From contig NZ_BMQL01000003.1 in the NCBI RefSeq assembly GCF_014648095.1, positions 62,001 through 126,000 on the forward strand: DNA of 64,000 nucleotides, written 5' to 3'. Below, piece after piece: positions 17,049 to 26,322 of the stretch (positions within the stretch are counted from its first letter, which is position 1; each line of letters starts with the position of its first letter). Position numbers and translations under genes: made by a program. The notes beneath the pieces were generated by a model. It did no database searches, was not told the DNA's origin, and worked only from the letters and a program-made list of their open reading frames with translations. The DNA comes from Deinococcus ruber. Its GTDB lineage: Bacteria; Deinococcota; Deinococci; Deinococcales; Deinococcaceae.

Positions 17049-17642
17049 TCAGTTGATCCGCATGCTGCCAGTCAGGGCCTTGACGGCGGTTTCGTTCTTG
17101 GTGGTGTAATCGAGCAGATTGCTGCTGATGGTCAGCACCAGCATGCGGCCCTGAGCGCTGGTAATCAGCAGTTCGCGCCGCACGTCGCCGCTTCTGCCCG
17201 GAGCCACGAAGATGAAGTCGGCCCAGTTGTTGCCGTTCAGGGTCAGCATCTGCTGCTTCAGGGTCTTGATGCCCGGCACCTGCGAGCGGATGACGGCGGG
17301 GAACTGGCTGAGCATGGTGGGCACGTCGGCGGGGGCCAGCTTGGTATCGCGCCACTCGAACGACATCGTGACCTTGCTGTCGGCGGTCAGCAGCACCGCT
17401 TCCGGGCGGTTGCCGGTCGGAAAGGCCTTCTGAATGCCCTCGTCCTTCAGCATCTGAAGGGTGTCGCTCGGCATGATGCTGATCGGCAGGTTGGGGAGTT
17501 TTGCCAGCGTCGGCGTGGCGGCCTGTGCGTAGGCCGCACCCGGCAGCACTGCCGCGCTCAAGACGGCAGCCGCGCTCAGCAGCGGGGCCGCACGCCGCAG
17601 CTTCGGATAGACGTTCAAAACAGCAGTCAGGTTGGGCTTCAC
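17049..17642 (-). CDS. Secreted protein of unknown function
   Basis: 197 aa. Start is GTG at 17642 with TACCCT 6 nt upstream. Residues 1-40 form a signal peptide with a hydrophobic run (LLSAAAVLSAAVLPGAAYAQA) and a probable AYA-Q cleavage. The mature 155 residues look like one alpha/beta domain, with VTMSFEWRDTKL, WADFIFVAPGRSGDVRRELL and GRMLVLTISSNL as strands. No family is recognised. Divergent genes upstream are absent; the GMC oxidoreductase follows behind on the same strand but 104 nt away. Confidence 0.7.
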   Translation of the reverse strand: MKPNLTAVLNVYPKLRRAAPLLSAAAVLSAAVLPGAAYAQAATPTLAKLPNLPISIMPSDTLQMLKDEGIQKAFPTGNRPEAVLLTADSKVTMSFEWRDTKLAPADVPTMLSQFPAVIRSQVPGIKTLKQQMLTLNGNNWADFIFVAPGRSGDVRRELLITSAQGRMLVLTISSNLLDYTTKNETAVKALTGSMRIN

Positions 17643-17745
17643 CCAGCCAGGGTAGGGGGAAAAGCCACGTAGCCCGTGTGCAGAGCGTGAGAAGCGGCTG
17701 AAAGACCGTCATCTGCGCGTCAGACACAGGGTCAGAAGTGGAGTC

Positions 17746-19290
17746 TCAGCGGTTGGCCTGAAGCACGAACTGTGCCGCCCGCTCACCGATCATCATGGTG
17801 GTGGCGTTGGTATTGGCATGAATGATGCGCGGCATGACGCTGGCATCGGCCACCCACAGCGCCTCGGTGCCGTGAACTGCCAGCCCGGCACTCACCACGC
17901 TGGCATCGTCGTCGCCCAGCGCACACGTTCCAACCGGGTGATACAGGGTTTCCACCTCGCGGCGCACGTAGTCGCTCAGCTCCTGATCGCCCGGCAGAAA
18001 TTCCGCGCCCCTGGCCTCCGAGAGCGGGTGGGCGGCAGCGATCTCGCGGGCCAGCTTCAGGCCACTCACCAGCGCGGGCAGGTCGCGTTCGTCGCTCAGA
18101 TAGCGCGGGTCGATGCGCGGCGGGGCCAGTGGGTCGGCATTTCCAAGCGCAATGCTGCCGCGTGAATGCGGAGCCACCAGCACCGGGCCGAGCGAAAAGA
18201 ACGCGCCTTTCTCCTTCTGAAAGCCGTGTTCGCGGAAGAAGGCGGGTGCAAAATGGTACTGAAGGTCGGGCACGTCCAGCGCCGCATTCGACCGCACGAA
18301 CGCCCCGGCCTCGGCCACGTTGGTCGTGAGTGCGCCCGAGCGGTTGAGCAGATAGGGAAGCGCTGCCAGATCGTTGAGCTGGGCGTCGAGCGAGGGCAGC
18401 TTCGAGCGGAAGATCACCGCCGTCGCCGGGTGATCCTGAAGATTCTGCCCCACGCCCGGCAGGTGTGCCTTCACGTCCAGCCCGTGCCGCCGCAGTTCGT
18501 CGCCCGGCCCGATGCCCGACAGCATCAGCAGATGGGGCGTCTGCACCGCGCCGCCCGCCAGAATCACGCCGCCCGCCCGCACTTCCCTCAGTCGCCCCTG
18601 ATGGAAGAACTGCACGCCTGCGGCGCGGGTTCCGTCCCATAGCAGCCGGGTGGCCTGCGCGTGGGTCAGTACCGTCAGCTTCGGGTCGTTCAGCTTCGGC
18701 TTCAGGAAGGCCCGGAACGCCGACCAGCGCTCGCCCCGCAGGTGGTTGGACTCGAACAGCCCCGCGCCTTCCAGCGTGCCGTCGTTGAAACTGGCGGGCT
18801 GCGGAAGGTGCATGCTGTGGGCGGCAGCCTCGACGAAGCGCCGCGACAGGTCGTGTGAGCCGTGCTGCCGGGGGCCGACGGGCAGTTCACCGCTGCCGCC
18901 GCGTGTGGCACTTTCTCCGCCGCTGAAGCGCTCGATGCGTTTGTAGGCGGGCAGCACGTCTTCCCAGGCCCAGCCGTCGCCCCAGCCCGCGAAATCGTGC
19001 TGCGACCCGCGAATATAGATGGTGGCATTGATGGCGCTGCTGCCGCCCAGCACCTTGCCACGCGGCCAGTACAGCCTGCGCCCGTTCAGCTGCTCCTGCG
19101 GTTCGGTGAAAAAGGCCCAGTCGAATTTGCTCTTGAACAGCCGCGAAAAGGCCGCCGGAGCGGTGATGAACAGGTGATTTTCCGGGCCGCCCGCTTCGAT
19201 CAGCAGCACCGTTCGGCCCGCGTCGAGCAGGCGGCGGGCCACCACGCAGCCGCCCGCGCCCGCGCCCACCACCACATAGTCAGGGTTCAT
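17746..19290 (-). CDS. GMC-family FAD oxidoreductase (choline dehydrogenase-like)
   Basis: 514 aa. FAD-binding Rossmann motif YVVVGAGAGGCVVARRLLDAG at residues 5-25, GMC signature 1 WPRGKVLGGSSAINATIYIRG, signature 2 GAVQTPHLLMLSGIGPGDEL, and the C-terminal active-site region with VETLYHPVGTCALG (His) and DASVMPRIIHANTNATTMMIGE (Asn). Oxidises alcohols such as choline, glucose or alkanols; which is unclear. TATACT lies 7 nt before the ATG, so probably leaderless. Stands alone between a secreted protein and mobA. Confidence 0.9.
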   Translation of the reverse strand: MNPDYVVVGAGAGGCVVARRLLDAGRTVLLIEAGGPENHLFITAPAAFSRLFKSKFDWAFFTEPQEQLNGRRLYWPRGKVLGGSSAINATIYIRGSQHDFAGWGDGWAWEDVLPAYKRIERFSGGESATRGGSGELPVGPRQHGSHDLSRRFVEAAAHSMHLPQPASFNDGTLEGAGLFESNHLRGERWSAFRAFLKPKLNDPKLTVLTHAQATRLLWDGTRAAGVQFFHQGRLREVRAGGVILAGGAVQTPHLLMLSGIGPGDELRRHGLDVKAHLPGVGQNLQDHPATAVIFRSKLPSLDAQLNDLAALPYLLNRSGALTTNVAEAGAFVRSNAALDVPDLQYHFAPAFFREHGFQKEKGAFFSLGPVLVAPHSRGSIALGNADPLAPPRIDPRYLSDERDLPALVSGLKLAREIAAAHPLSEARGAEFLPGDQELSDYVRREVETLYHPVGTCALGDDDASVVSAGLAVHGTEALWVADASVMPRIIHANTNATTMMIGERAAQFVLQANR

Positions 19291-19372
19291 TGCACCGAGT
19301 ATAGGGGCAGCCGCGAGCGCGGTGGTCTAACATGGAAAGGAAGTGGAAAGGGTGCTCTGGACGGTCTTTTCT

Positions 19373-19963
19373 CTACACTCCGGCGCTGTCCGGGGTATTG
19401 AAGTTTTGATAGAGCCGCTCTCCGAATGCCTGAAGCTGTGCCCAGTCCAGCGCCACGCCCGGCAGGGTGTCCAGCAGGGTCAGCATGCGCCGTTCTCCTG
19501 CGTCCAGCAGCGCCGTCACCGCTGGCAGCGCGGAAGTGTGGTACAGCGCTGCCAGCGGTTGCCGCCTGCCGCGGACGTCCAGCCCGTACACCGCCTGCAC
19601 GTCCGGCTGCACCGCGTCTGCCAGCCTTGCCCAATACGCCCGCGTCAGAAACGGCAGATCGACGGCGCTGAAAGCCAGCCAGCCGGGCGGCGCGGCCCGC
19701 AGTGCGGTTTCCAGCCCGGCCAGCGGCCCCTCTCCGGGGCGGGTATCTGAAAGCTGTTGCCAGCCGTCCTGCACGTACTTTCCCGCCGGGGCGACCAGCA
19801 GGCGCGGCTCGAAGTGCTCCAGGCTGCCCGCCACCCGTTCCAGCAGCGTCTGGCCGCCCATTACGAACGTCGCCTTATCCTGCCCGAAGCGCCGCGACTG
19901 GCCCCCGGCGGTAATCGCTGCCGCTGGCAACTGCCTCAGCTTCCCAGCTTCCGTAGCGCCCAT
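19373..19963 (-). CDS. mobA: Molybdenum cofactor guanylyltransferase MobA-like
   Basis: 196 aa nucleotidyltransferase. The GTP-binding loop AAAITAGGQSRRFGQDKATF is at residues 14-33, then GPLAGLETALRAA and FSAVDLPFLTRAYW, followed by RRQPLAALYHTSALPAV, all in MobA order. It attaches GMP to molybdopterin. The ATG at 19963 overlaps the 3' end of the aldehyde dehydrogenase gene by 28 nt; an in-frame TTG at 19930 is a less likely alternative. Expression is likely coupled to the dehydrogenase. Confidence 0.85.
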   Translation of the reverse strand: MGATEAGKLRQLPAAAITAGGQSRRFGQDKATFVMGGQTLLERVAGSLEHFEPRLLVAPAGKYVQDGWQQLSDTRPGEGPLAGLETALRAAPPGWLAFSAVDLPFLTRAYWARLADAVQPDVQAVYGLDVRGRRQPLAALYHTSALPAVTALLDAGERRMLTLLDTLPGVALDWAQLQAFGERLYQNFNTPDSAGV

Positions 19964-21381
19964 GAGGTCAGGCGGGCGGCGGGACGGCCATACGGCGGCA
20001 GGATCAGCGCGACCGGGCTGAGCGCGGGTTCATGCATCACGGCCCGCTGATGCGAGAAGGTGCGGAACCCGTGGATGCCGTGATAACTGCCGTGCCCGCT
20101 CGCGCCCACGCCGCCGAACGGCAGGTGTGGATTGGTCAGCTGGATGATCGCGCCATTGACCACCATGCTGCCGCTGCTGGTGCGTGCCTGCACCTCGTTC
20201 ACCTCGTCTGGGTCGTGCGCGAACAGATACAGCGCCAGCGGCTTTTCCTGCCGCTGAATCACCTCCAGCGCGTCTTCCAGCTGGCGATACGGCAGCACCG
20301 GCAGCACCGGCCCGAAGAGTTCGCCGTCCATCACGGGCATGCCGACGCGCACACCGCCCAGCACGGTTGGAGACGCGAAACGGCGGGCAGCGTCGAATTC
20401 GCCACCCGTGACCAGCCGCGCCCCGGCCTGTACGCTGCTGCCAGTCAGCGCCTGCATGCGCTCGACTGCTGCCGAGTCGATCATGCGTCCGTAATCTGGC
20501 CCCAGCCGCTGCCACGACGCGCCCCCGAAATAGTGCTGAACGGCTTCATCGACCTCCAGCAGAAAGCGCTCTTCCAGTTCCTGCGGCACCAGCACGTAAT
20601 CGGGGGCCACACAGGTCTGTCCAGCATTCAGGAATTTGGCCCAGGCGATGCGGCGGGCCGCCTGCCGCAGATCGGCGCTGCGGGTCACGAGGGCCGGAGA
20701 CTTGCCGCCCAGTTCCAGCGTGACGCCCGCTCCGTGCCGCGCCGCCGCCTCCATCACCAGCCGCCCCACCTTCGCGCCGCCCGTGAAGAAAAAATGGTCG
20801 AAGGGCAGGTCGAGCAGGGCGCTCGCGGTGTCTGGGCCGCCCTCGACCACCGCTACCAGACTGGGCGGAAAGACCGACTCGATCAGGGTGCGAATGGCCC
20901 GCGCCGTATGAGGTGCCTTCTCACTCACCTTCAGCACGGCGCTGTTGCCCGCTGCCAGCGCTCCGATCAGCGGCCCCAGCGTCAGATAGAAAGGGTAATT
21001 CCACGGACTCAGAATCAGCACGGTGCCGAGCGCCTCGCTGCGAATCTCGCTGCGCGACCCGGCGAGCGTGGGCGGCGTCGGCACGCGCTGCGGCTGCATC
21101 CAGCGCTCCAGATGCCTGCGGGCGTGACGAATCTCGTCGATCACCTGCCGAATCTCAGATGTTTCGGCTTCGGCGCGGCTCTTGCCCAGGTCGCGTTCCA
21201 GCGCCGCCGCGATGCTCACCCGCTGGGCCTTGACCGCCCCGTACAGGCGCTTCAAAAGTTCGCGCCGCTCCCACGCGCTCGTCTGCGATACCCTCCAGCG
21301 TCCTGCCCGCTGAAGCCGGAAGATCTCGCGGAGTTCCGGTTGAACGGCGTTGGTGTTGGCGGTATGTACTCGTTCGGTCAT
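19936..21381 (-). CDS. Aldehyde dehydrogenase family protein (class 3 / fatty aldehyde type)
   Basis: 481 aa. The NAD-site block LGTVLILSPWNYPFYLTLGP, VLKVSEKAPHTA, HFFFTGGAKVGRLVM, catalytic Glu in TLELGGKSPALV and catalytic Cys in FLNAGQTCVAPDYVLVP are all present, and the late HLPFGGVGASGHGSYHGIHGFRTFSH is typical of class 3 enzymes. A C-terminal hydrophobic stretch (SPVALILPPYG) resembles the tails of membrane-linked members. Shine-Dalgarno AGGAGG precedes the ATG; TTACACT about 75 nt upstream is a promoter -10 candidate, so this gene has a normal leader. Confidence 0.92.
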   Translation of the reverse strand: MTERVHTANTNAVQPELREIFRLQRAGRWRVSQTSAWERRELLKRLYGAVKAQRVSIAAALERDLGKSRAEAETSEIRQVIDEIRHARRHLERWMQPQRVPTPPTLAGSRSEIRSEALGTVLILSPWNYPFYLTLGPLIGALAAGNSAVLKVSEKAPHTARAIRTLIESVFPPSLVAVVEGGPDTASALLDLPFDHFFFTGGAKVGRLVMEAAARHGAGVTLELGGKSPALVTRSADLRQAARRIAWAKFLNAGQTCVAPDYVLVPQELEERFLLEVDEAVQHYFGGASWQRLGPDYGRMIDSAAVERMQALTGSSVQAGARLVTGGEFDAARRFASPTVLGGVRVGMPVMDGELFGPVLPVLPYRQLEDALEVIQRQEKPLALYLFAHDPDEVNEVQARTSSGSMVVNGAIIQLTNPHLPFGGVGASGHGSYHGIHGFRTFSHQRAVMHEPALSPVALILPPYGRPAARLTSWALRKLGS

Positions 21382-21614
21382 GGGGCCTCCTGTACGGGTG
21401 GTAAGCAGAGCAAAAAAATTTGAACCGAGTCCAGGTTGTGAGTTCAGTGTAACGGGTTGCCCCAGTCGACATTTAAGATGTGCGAATCTTGAGAAGTTCT
21501 TGACTTTGCTGCATACTCGACAATCGTGCCCGACCTCACGTTGTTAACTGATCGTCAAGATAAATAAGTGATCGAAAGAAGGCTCGGTTTCTCGGCGGTA
21601 TCGAAAGGAGAACC

Positions 21615-22061
21615 ATGAAAAAGCTGCTGTTGTTGTCGGTAGGTGCCTTTGCGCTGGCTGCATGTGCTCCGATGATGGGGATGGACATGTACACCTTTTC
21701 GCCGCAGCCGAGTGCGCCGAGCGGCATCGTTCCGGTCGGAACGGCCAGTATCGGAGAGTCGGCGGGGATGACGAGCACCGTCATCAAGCTGTCGGGGTTG
21801 GCTGCCAATACGCCATATGTGGCGCACTATCACAACAGGGGCATCGACAGCACCTCGCCGTGTGCCAGCAACGGCTCTGCCATCATGGAAAGCAAGATGG
21901 TCGGCGTGACCGATGCGGGCGGCATGCTCACGCTCAGCGGCTCGGTGGCCGACAGCGCCCTGATGGACGCGACTTACCTGAACGTGCATACCGCCTCTGA
22001 CACGGCAGGCACCCCAGCCGATCCCGGGGTGGCATGTACGCCGGTCATGGTGAAACGATAG
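21615..22061 (+). CDS. Small lipoprotein, CHRD/SOD-like beta domain (tentative)
   Basis: 148 aa. Lipobox in LALAACAPM after a Lys-Lys signal start. The mature part has IKLSGLAANTPYVAHYHNRG and ATYLNVHTASDTAG, reminiscent of the beta-sandwich of CHRD and Cu/Zn-SOD-like proteins that place His residues in such strands, but the match is loose. GAAAGGAG gives a strong ribosome site 6 nt before the ATG, unlike most genes here. A very long hairpin follows 33 nt after the stop. Confidence 0.65.
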   Translation: MKKLLLLSVGAFALAACAPMMGMDMYTFSPQPSAPSGIVPVGTASIGESAGMTSTVIKLSGLAANTPYVAHYHNRGIDSTSPCASNGSAIMESKMVGVTDAGGMLTLSGSVADSALMDATYLNVHTASDTAGTPADPGVACTPVMVKR

Positions 22062-22093
22062 GGGTGAAGCGAGACAGCTAGCAGCCAGAGTGC

Positions 22094-22150
22094 CACATAG
22101 GCACAGACACCCACTGACAAGCGCTGTCGGTGGGTGTCTGTGTCTATGTG
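22094..22150. repeat. 26-bp near-perfect hairpin with 5-nt loop
   Basis: Arms 22094-22119 and 22125-22150 are complementary at 24 of 26 positions (both exceptions are G-T type pairs in one strand) around the loop AGCGC. No T-tract follows. It lies between a lipoprotein stop and the rsmD promoter (TACGCT at 22157). Confidence 0.85.
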
Positions 22151-22169
22151 TTCCTGTACGCTACTCGGC

Positions 22170-22694
22170 ATGAGTCTCAGAATTCTCGGCGGCACTGCAC
22201 AGGGCAGAAGTTTCTCGGTGCCAGACAGTGCGCGGCCCAGCGGCGTGCGGGTACGCAAGAGCCTGTTCGATCTGCTGGCGGTGCGCCGCCCTGAAGGCAG
22301 CTTTCTCGACCTGCACGGCGGCAGCGGCGCAATCAGCCTGGAGGCGGCCAGCCGGGGCTATACCGTCACGGTGGTCGAGCGCGATCCGGCAGCCGTCCGA
22401 ACCCTGACCGCCAACGCCCGCGCCCTGGGTCTGCGGGCCAACGTGCTTCAGGGAGACTCGGGAGCGCTGCTGCCCAAGCTGCCGCCACACGATCTGGTGT
22501 TTTCCGATCCGCCGTATACCCAGGACATCGCGGCGTTTACGGTGCGCGTGCTGGCGTCGCGGGTGGTTGCGCCGGGCGGCCTGCTGATCGCTCAGCACCC
22601 CAGACAGCTGCGGCTGCCGGAAGCGGAAGGCTACACCCTGGAGCGGCGCGAATACGGCAGCAATGCCCTGAGCCTGTATACCCGGACGGACTGA
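22170..22694 (+). CDS. rsmD: 16S rRNA (guanine966-N2)-methyltransferase RsmD
   Basis: 174 aa SAM methyltransferase. Starts MSLRILGGTAQGRSFSVP, the RsmD opening, then VRKSLFDLL, the SAM loop FLDLHGGSGAISLEAASRG, VERDPAAV, and the catalytic FSDPPYTQD (DPPY). ATG 22170 has TACGCT about 8 nt upstream; an ATG 36 nt earlier lies inside the preceding hairpin and is rejected. coaD follows after 27 nt, the usual rsmD-coaD pairing. Confidence 0.93.
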   Translation: MSLRILGGTAQGRSFSVPDSARPSGVRVRKSLFDLLAVRRPEGSFLDLHGGSGAISLEAASRGYTVTVVERDPAAVRTLTANARALGLRANVLQGDSGALLPKLPPHDLVFSDPPYTQDIAAFTVRVLASRVVAPGGLLIAQHPRQLRLPEAEGYTLERREYGSNALSLYTRTD

Positions 22695-22721
22695 AGGCCG
22701 CGCTTGCTACACTCGCTGCAC

Positions 22722-23225
22722 ATGAATGCTGTGTTTCCCGGAAGCTTCGACCCGATCACCAACGGGCATATGGACGTGCTGGCGCGAGCTGCCAAGATTT
22801 TCGACCATGTGACCGTGACGGTGATGCACAACGCCCGCAAACAGGGCAGACACCTGTTCACCCTGGAAGAACGGCTCGATATTCTGCGGGCGGCCACGTC
22901 TCATCTGCCCAACGTGAGTGTGGACAGCTTCGGCGGCCTGCTGGTCGATTACATGCAGCAGCAGAATAAAGGCATCATTGTGCGTGGGCTGCGGGCGGTC
23001 AGCGACTACGAATACGAACTTCAGATCGCGCACCTGAATCGGCAACTGGGCGAGGTCGAGACGGTGTTCATCATGGCGGCGACGCGCTGGAGTTTCGTGT
23101 CGAGCAGTATGGCCCGCGAGATTGCCAGTTATCAGGGCGACATCAGCAGCATGGTGCCGTTTGCGAGTGCCGAAGCGCTGCGCCGCAAATTCGCCCCCGC
23201 CCTTAACCCTGCTGCGCCCGAGTAG
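22722..23225 (+). CDS. coaD: Phosphopantetheine adenylyltransferase
   Basis: 167 aa, penultimate step of CoA synthesis. [21 protein letters not shown] carries the nucleotidyltransferase GxFDPxxxGH motif; [22 protein letters not shown] and [16 protein letters not shown] (the SSxxxR/K loop) are CoaD-specific. TACACT at 22708-22713 is 8 nt before ATG 22722, so coaD has its own leaderless promoter despite sitting behind rsmD. Its last 23 nt overlap the end of the convergent MFS gene. Confidence 0.95.
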   Translation: MNAVFPGSFDPITNGHMDVLARAAKIFDHVTVTVMHNARKQGRHLFTLEERLDILRAATSHLPNVSVDSFGGLLVDYMQQQNKGIIVRGLRAVSDYEYELQIAHLNRQLGEVETVFIMAATRWSFVSSSMAREIASYQGDISSMVPFASAEALRRKFAPALNPAAPE

Positions 23226-24396
23226 CTCTGCGTCCGGCGCTGTACAGCAGCCCCCAGGCCAGCAGGGTAAACACGCCGCACACCAGAAACACCGAGCGGT
23301 AGCCGAAAGCCTGCGCGAAACCGCCCGACACCACGCCCGCGAGCATCGAGCCGATGCTGGTGGTGTTGGCAAACAGCGTGGTCGCTGCCCCGATGCGCCC
23401 CGGCATCAGCGACTGGAAGTACGTCATGCCCAGACTGGCGGCAATGGCGATCACGATGGCCCGCAGCAGCTGCGCGATTGCCAGCACCACCATGCCCGGC
23501 GCGGCCCACAGCATCACGAAATACAGCGCCAGCAGGGCGAAGGCGAACACGATCAGGCTGTGGGTGGAAAACCGCCGGGGCAGAAAGACGAAGCTGAGCA
23601 TGATCGGAATTTCCAGCAGGGCGCACAGCCCCAGCAGAAAGCCCACCTGTCCGGTGGTGCCGTGCAGCACGTGCGTCACGTACAGCGGCAGTGCCAGTGC
23701 GCCCATGCTGAGCGACGTGCCGTACAGCACGAAGCTGGTCACGATCTTCCACAGCGCAATCTGCGGCCCGCTGACCGGCAGGGGTTTGGCGCTGCTGCTG
23801 TGGCTGACGGCGGGAGGTGTCCGCGCCCACAGCACCATCAGGGCAGTGGCGGCGTACAGCGTGGCGGTGGTCAGAAACAGGGTGTTATAGCGCTCGTTGC
23901 CCACCAGCAGCGCTCCTAGTCCCGGCCCCACCACCCAGGCCAGCGAAAACACCGACCTGAGGGTGGTGATGCCGTGTTCGGACGCCTGCGGATCGGCTCC
24001 CTGAAGCTGCGATTTGGCGAGCGCGAACAGCTGCGGAAACGAGGCCGCTCCGGTCCCCAGAAACACGCACACGATCAGCAGCAGCGGCACATACGAGCGT
24101 GTGACGCACAGCAGCAGAAACCCGGTGGCCGCCGCTCCAACCGCCAGCAGCACCATCGGCTTGCGGTTGGGCAGCCGGTCAGACCAGCGCCCCAGCAGCA
24201 GGCTGATCAGCACGCCGCTCATCGCCAGCAGGGTCATGAAAATGCCCAGCGGCAGGGGAGCCATGTGCGCCTGCGTCGAGGCAAAGAGCGGAATATATGG
24301 CCCGGCCACCGAAGTAGACAGACCCACCAGCAGGACGGCCAACGACAGACGCGGATAGTTGGGCAGGCGGGTGAGCGTCGCCAGCGTGGACTGCAT
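23203..24396 (-). CDS. MFS transporter, sugar efflux (SET) type
   Basis: 397 aa, twelve predicted transmembrane segments. The A-loop is [19 protein letters not shown], and [27 protein letters not shown] at the start resembles SetA/SetB sugar efflux transporters. Central loop around residues 195-210. No sensor or metabolic partner is adjacent, so the substrate is open. GAGGAG precedes the ATG. Its promoter region holds short tandem repeats (24431-24508). Confidence 0.8.
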   Translation of the reverse strand: MQSTLATLTRLPNYPRLSLAVLLVGLSTSVAGPYIPLFASTQAHMAPLPLGIFMTLLAMSGVLISLLLGRWSDRLPNRKPMVLLAVGAAATGFLLLCVTRSYVPLLLIVCVFLGTGAASFPQLFALAKSQLQGADPQASEHGITTLRSVFSLAWVVGPGLGALLVGNERYNTLFLTTATLYAATALMVLWARTPPAVSHSSSAKPLPVSGPQIALWKIVTSFVLYGTSLSMGALALPLYVTHVLHGTTGQVGFLLGLCALLEIPIMLSFVFLPRRFSTHSLIVFAFALLALYFVMLWAAPGMVVLAIAQLLRAIVIAIAASLGMTYFQSLMPGRIGAATTLFANTTSIGSMLAGVVSGGFAQAFGYRSVFLVCGVFTLLAWGLLYSAGRRATRAQQG

Positions 24397-24430
24397 CAGG
24401 TGATCTCCTCACTGCTCGTACAGGGCGGCA

Positions 24431-24508
24431 GTGTGTATGAAGAAAGAACGCATAAGAAGAAAGGCTGTGTACATAAAGAAAGGCTGTGTATATGAAGAAA
24501 GACAGTGC
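24431..24508. repeat. Tandem 19-bp-type repeats upstream of the MFS gene
   Basis: Two adjacent 19-mers, GGCTGTGTACATAAAGAAA and GGCTGTGTATATGAAGAAA, are flanked by decayed copies (GTGTGTATGAAGAAAG; GCATAAGAAGAAA). The block is AT-rich for this genome and lies 35-110 nt upstream of the minus-strand MFS start. It may hold operator copies; no protein-coding role is supported. Confidence 0.7.
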
Positions 24509-24557
24509 CTGGAACGCCACGCAGGCGATATCCAGGCACTCGGTTATGGTGCTCTGC

Positions 24558-24592
24558 GTCGGCTGCTCAGGAACTTGCCCCGAGCAGCCGAC
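24558..24592 (-). terminator. Perfect 11-bp hairpin after sodA
   Basis: GTCGGCTGCTC and its complement around a 13-nt loop, starting 6 nt past the sodA stop on the minus strand. No T-tract, so it is a probable terminator or 3' stabiliser. Confidence 0.65.
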
Positions 24593-24597
24593 ATCCC

Positions 24598-25221
24598 TTA
24601 CTTCGCTTCGGCGTAGCGGCGGGAAACTTCGTCCCAGTTGACCACGTTCCAGAAGGCCTTCAGGTAATCGGGGCGCTTGTTCTGGTAGTTCAGGTAGTAC
24701 GCATGCTCCCACACGTCTACGCCCAGGATCGGGGTGCCGCTCACACCGGCCACCGCGTCGCCCATCAGCGGGCTGTCCTGGTTGGCGGTGCTGACCACGC
24801 TCAGCTTGCCGTCCTTCACGACCAGCCACGCCCAGCCGCTGCCGAAGCGGGTCTTGGCGGCGTCCTCGAACTTCTCCTTGAAGGCGTCGAACGATCCGAA
24901 CGCCTCATCGATGGCGCTGCTCAGTTCGCCGCTCGGCTGCCCGCTGCCCTGAGCACCCAGCACCGTCCAGAACAGGCTGTGATTGAAGTGGCCGCCCGCG
25001 TTGTTCCGCAGCACGTTCTTCTTGTCGGCGGGCACGCTGTCGAGGGCCGAGATGATCTCTTCGGCGCTCTTGTCGGCCCACTCGGTGCCTTCCAGAGCCT
25101 TGTTGGCGTTGTCGATGTAGGTTTGGTGGTGCTTGGTGTGGTGAATCTCCATGGTGCGGGTATCGATGTGGGGTTCCAGCGCGTCGTAGGCATAGGGAAG
25201 CTTGGGAAGGGTAAATGGCAT
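24598..25221 (-). CDS. sodA: Superoxide dismutase, Mn type
   Basis: 207 aa cytosolic dismutase. Metal ligands: His27 in [13 protein letters not shown], the second His in [10 protein letters not shown], Asp and His in [26 protein letters not shown] and [11 protein letters not shown] (Gln on the C-terminal side) favour manganese over iron. AAGGAG lies 8 nt before the ATG. Monocistronic with a hairpin just after the stop. A main antioxidant enzyme in radiation-resistant Deinococcus. Confidence 0.95.
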   Translation of the reverse strand: MPFTLPKLPYAYDALEPHIDTRTMEIHHTKHHQTYIDNANKALEGTEWADKSAEEIISALDSVPADKKNVLRNNAGGHFNHSLFWTVLGAQGSGQPSGELSSAIDEAFGSFDAFKEKFEDAAKTRFGSGWAWLVVKDGKLSVVSTANQDSPLMGDAVAGVSGTPILGVDVWEHAYYLNYQNKRPDYLKAFWNVVNWDEVSRRYAEAK

Positions 25222-25338
25222 GTTGGCTCCTTTCGTGCGGGCCGCCTGAATTAAGAAGCGCGGCCAGTCAGCAGTTTTATCCTACCCCCACGCCGAACAC
25301 CCCTGCCCGGTATGAAGCCGACAATCTAAAGAATTCGT

Positions 25339-26322
25339 TCAGAAAGCGCGGGGATTGCCGGGCGGCCCTGTCAGCACCGTTTCTGGCAGTGTGCCGCCCA
25401 GCGCAGTCCAGGCGCTCAGCAGATCGTCGGGTGGGCTGGCGTACAGGTGCAGCATTTCCCCGGTGCGCGGGTGCGGCACTTCCAGCTTCCATGCATGCAG
25501 CGCCTGCCGCCCGATCACCTCGCTGGGTCGCCCATACACGGTATCGCCCAGAATCGGGCTACCCAGATGCAGCAGATGCACCCGGATCTGGTGGGTGCGC
25601 CCGGTGCGCGGCTGGGCCTGCACCAGCGCCAGCGTGCGCCCGTGTCCGTCGGGGAAGGCGGCAAGCGGCGTGAACAGCGTCTGCGCCTCCCGAGCGCCAG
25701 CACCTCCCACCGTCATGCGCTGGCGCGCCACCGTGTGCCGCCCGATAGGTGCATCGACCTGCACCGGCCCCTGCGCCTTCCACTGCCCCCCTGCTATCGC
25801 CAGATACGTTTTGCGTGTTTCGCGTTCCTTGAACGAGTGACTCAGCCGGGCATGATCTTCGACGGTCTTGGCGACCACGATCACGCCGCTGGTGTCCTTA
25901 TCGAGACGGTGGACGATGCCGGGGCGGTAGCTGCCGTCCTGCTCGAAACCGTCCTGTGTGGGCAGCGTCATCCGTCCCAGCAGCGCATTGACGAGTGTGC
26001 CGCTGACGACGCTGGGGGCCGGGTGCGTCACCATGCCCGGCGGCTTATTGACCGCGATCAGCGCTTCGTCTTCATAGATCACGTCGAGCGCGATGTCTTC
26101 GGCCTGCACGTGTGAAATGGCGGGCGGCGGCACATCGATTTCCATCGGCTCGCCGCCGCGCAGTTTGTGGCTGCTGCGCTGCACCACCTGCCCCGCCACC
26201 CGCACCCGCCCGGCCTCGATCCAGTGGCTTACCTGCGAACGGCTGACGCCTGACAGGTCGCTCAGCACGCTGTCGAGGCGTCCGGCATGGGCCAGCAGCG
26301 TGAGGGAGTCAGGTGAGTTCAT
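25339..26322 (-). CDS. rluD: RluD-type 23S rRNA pseudouridine synthase
   Basis: 327 aa. N-terminal S4 RNA-binding domain (LDSVLSDLSGVSRSQVSHWI, GRVRVAGQVVQRSSHKL), then LIAVNKPPGMVTHP and the catalytic motif IVHRLDKDTSGVIVVAK with the essential Asp, and RTGRTHQIRVHLLHLGSPILGD. Pseudouridylates helix 69 of 23S rRNA if truly RluD; other RluA-family targets are possible. ATG 26322 is chosen because TACAAT (minus) is 7 nt upstream, whereas longer frames have no signal. Confidence 0.9.
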   Translation of the reverse strand: MNSPDSLTLLAHAGRLDSVLSDLSGVSRSQVSHWIEAGRVRVAGQVVQRSSHKLRGGEPMEIDVPPPAISHVQAEDIALDVIYEDEALIAVNKPPGMVTHPAPSVVSGTLVNALLGRMTLPTQDGFEQDGSYRPGIVHRLDKDTSGVIVVAKTVEDHARLSHSFKERETRKTYLAIAGGQWKAQGPVQVDAPIGRHTVARQRMTVGGAGAREAQTLFTPLAAFPDGHGRTLALVQAQPRTGRTHQIRVHLLHLGSPILGDTVYGRPSEVIGRQALHAWKLEVPHPRTGEMLHLYASPPDDLLSAWTALGGTLPETVLTGPPGNPRAF

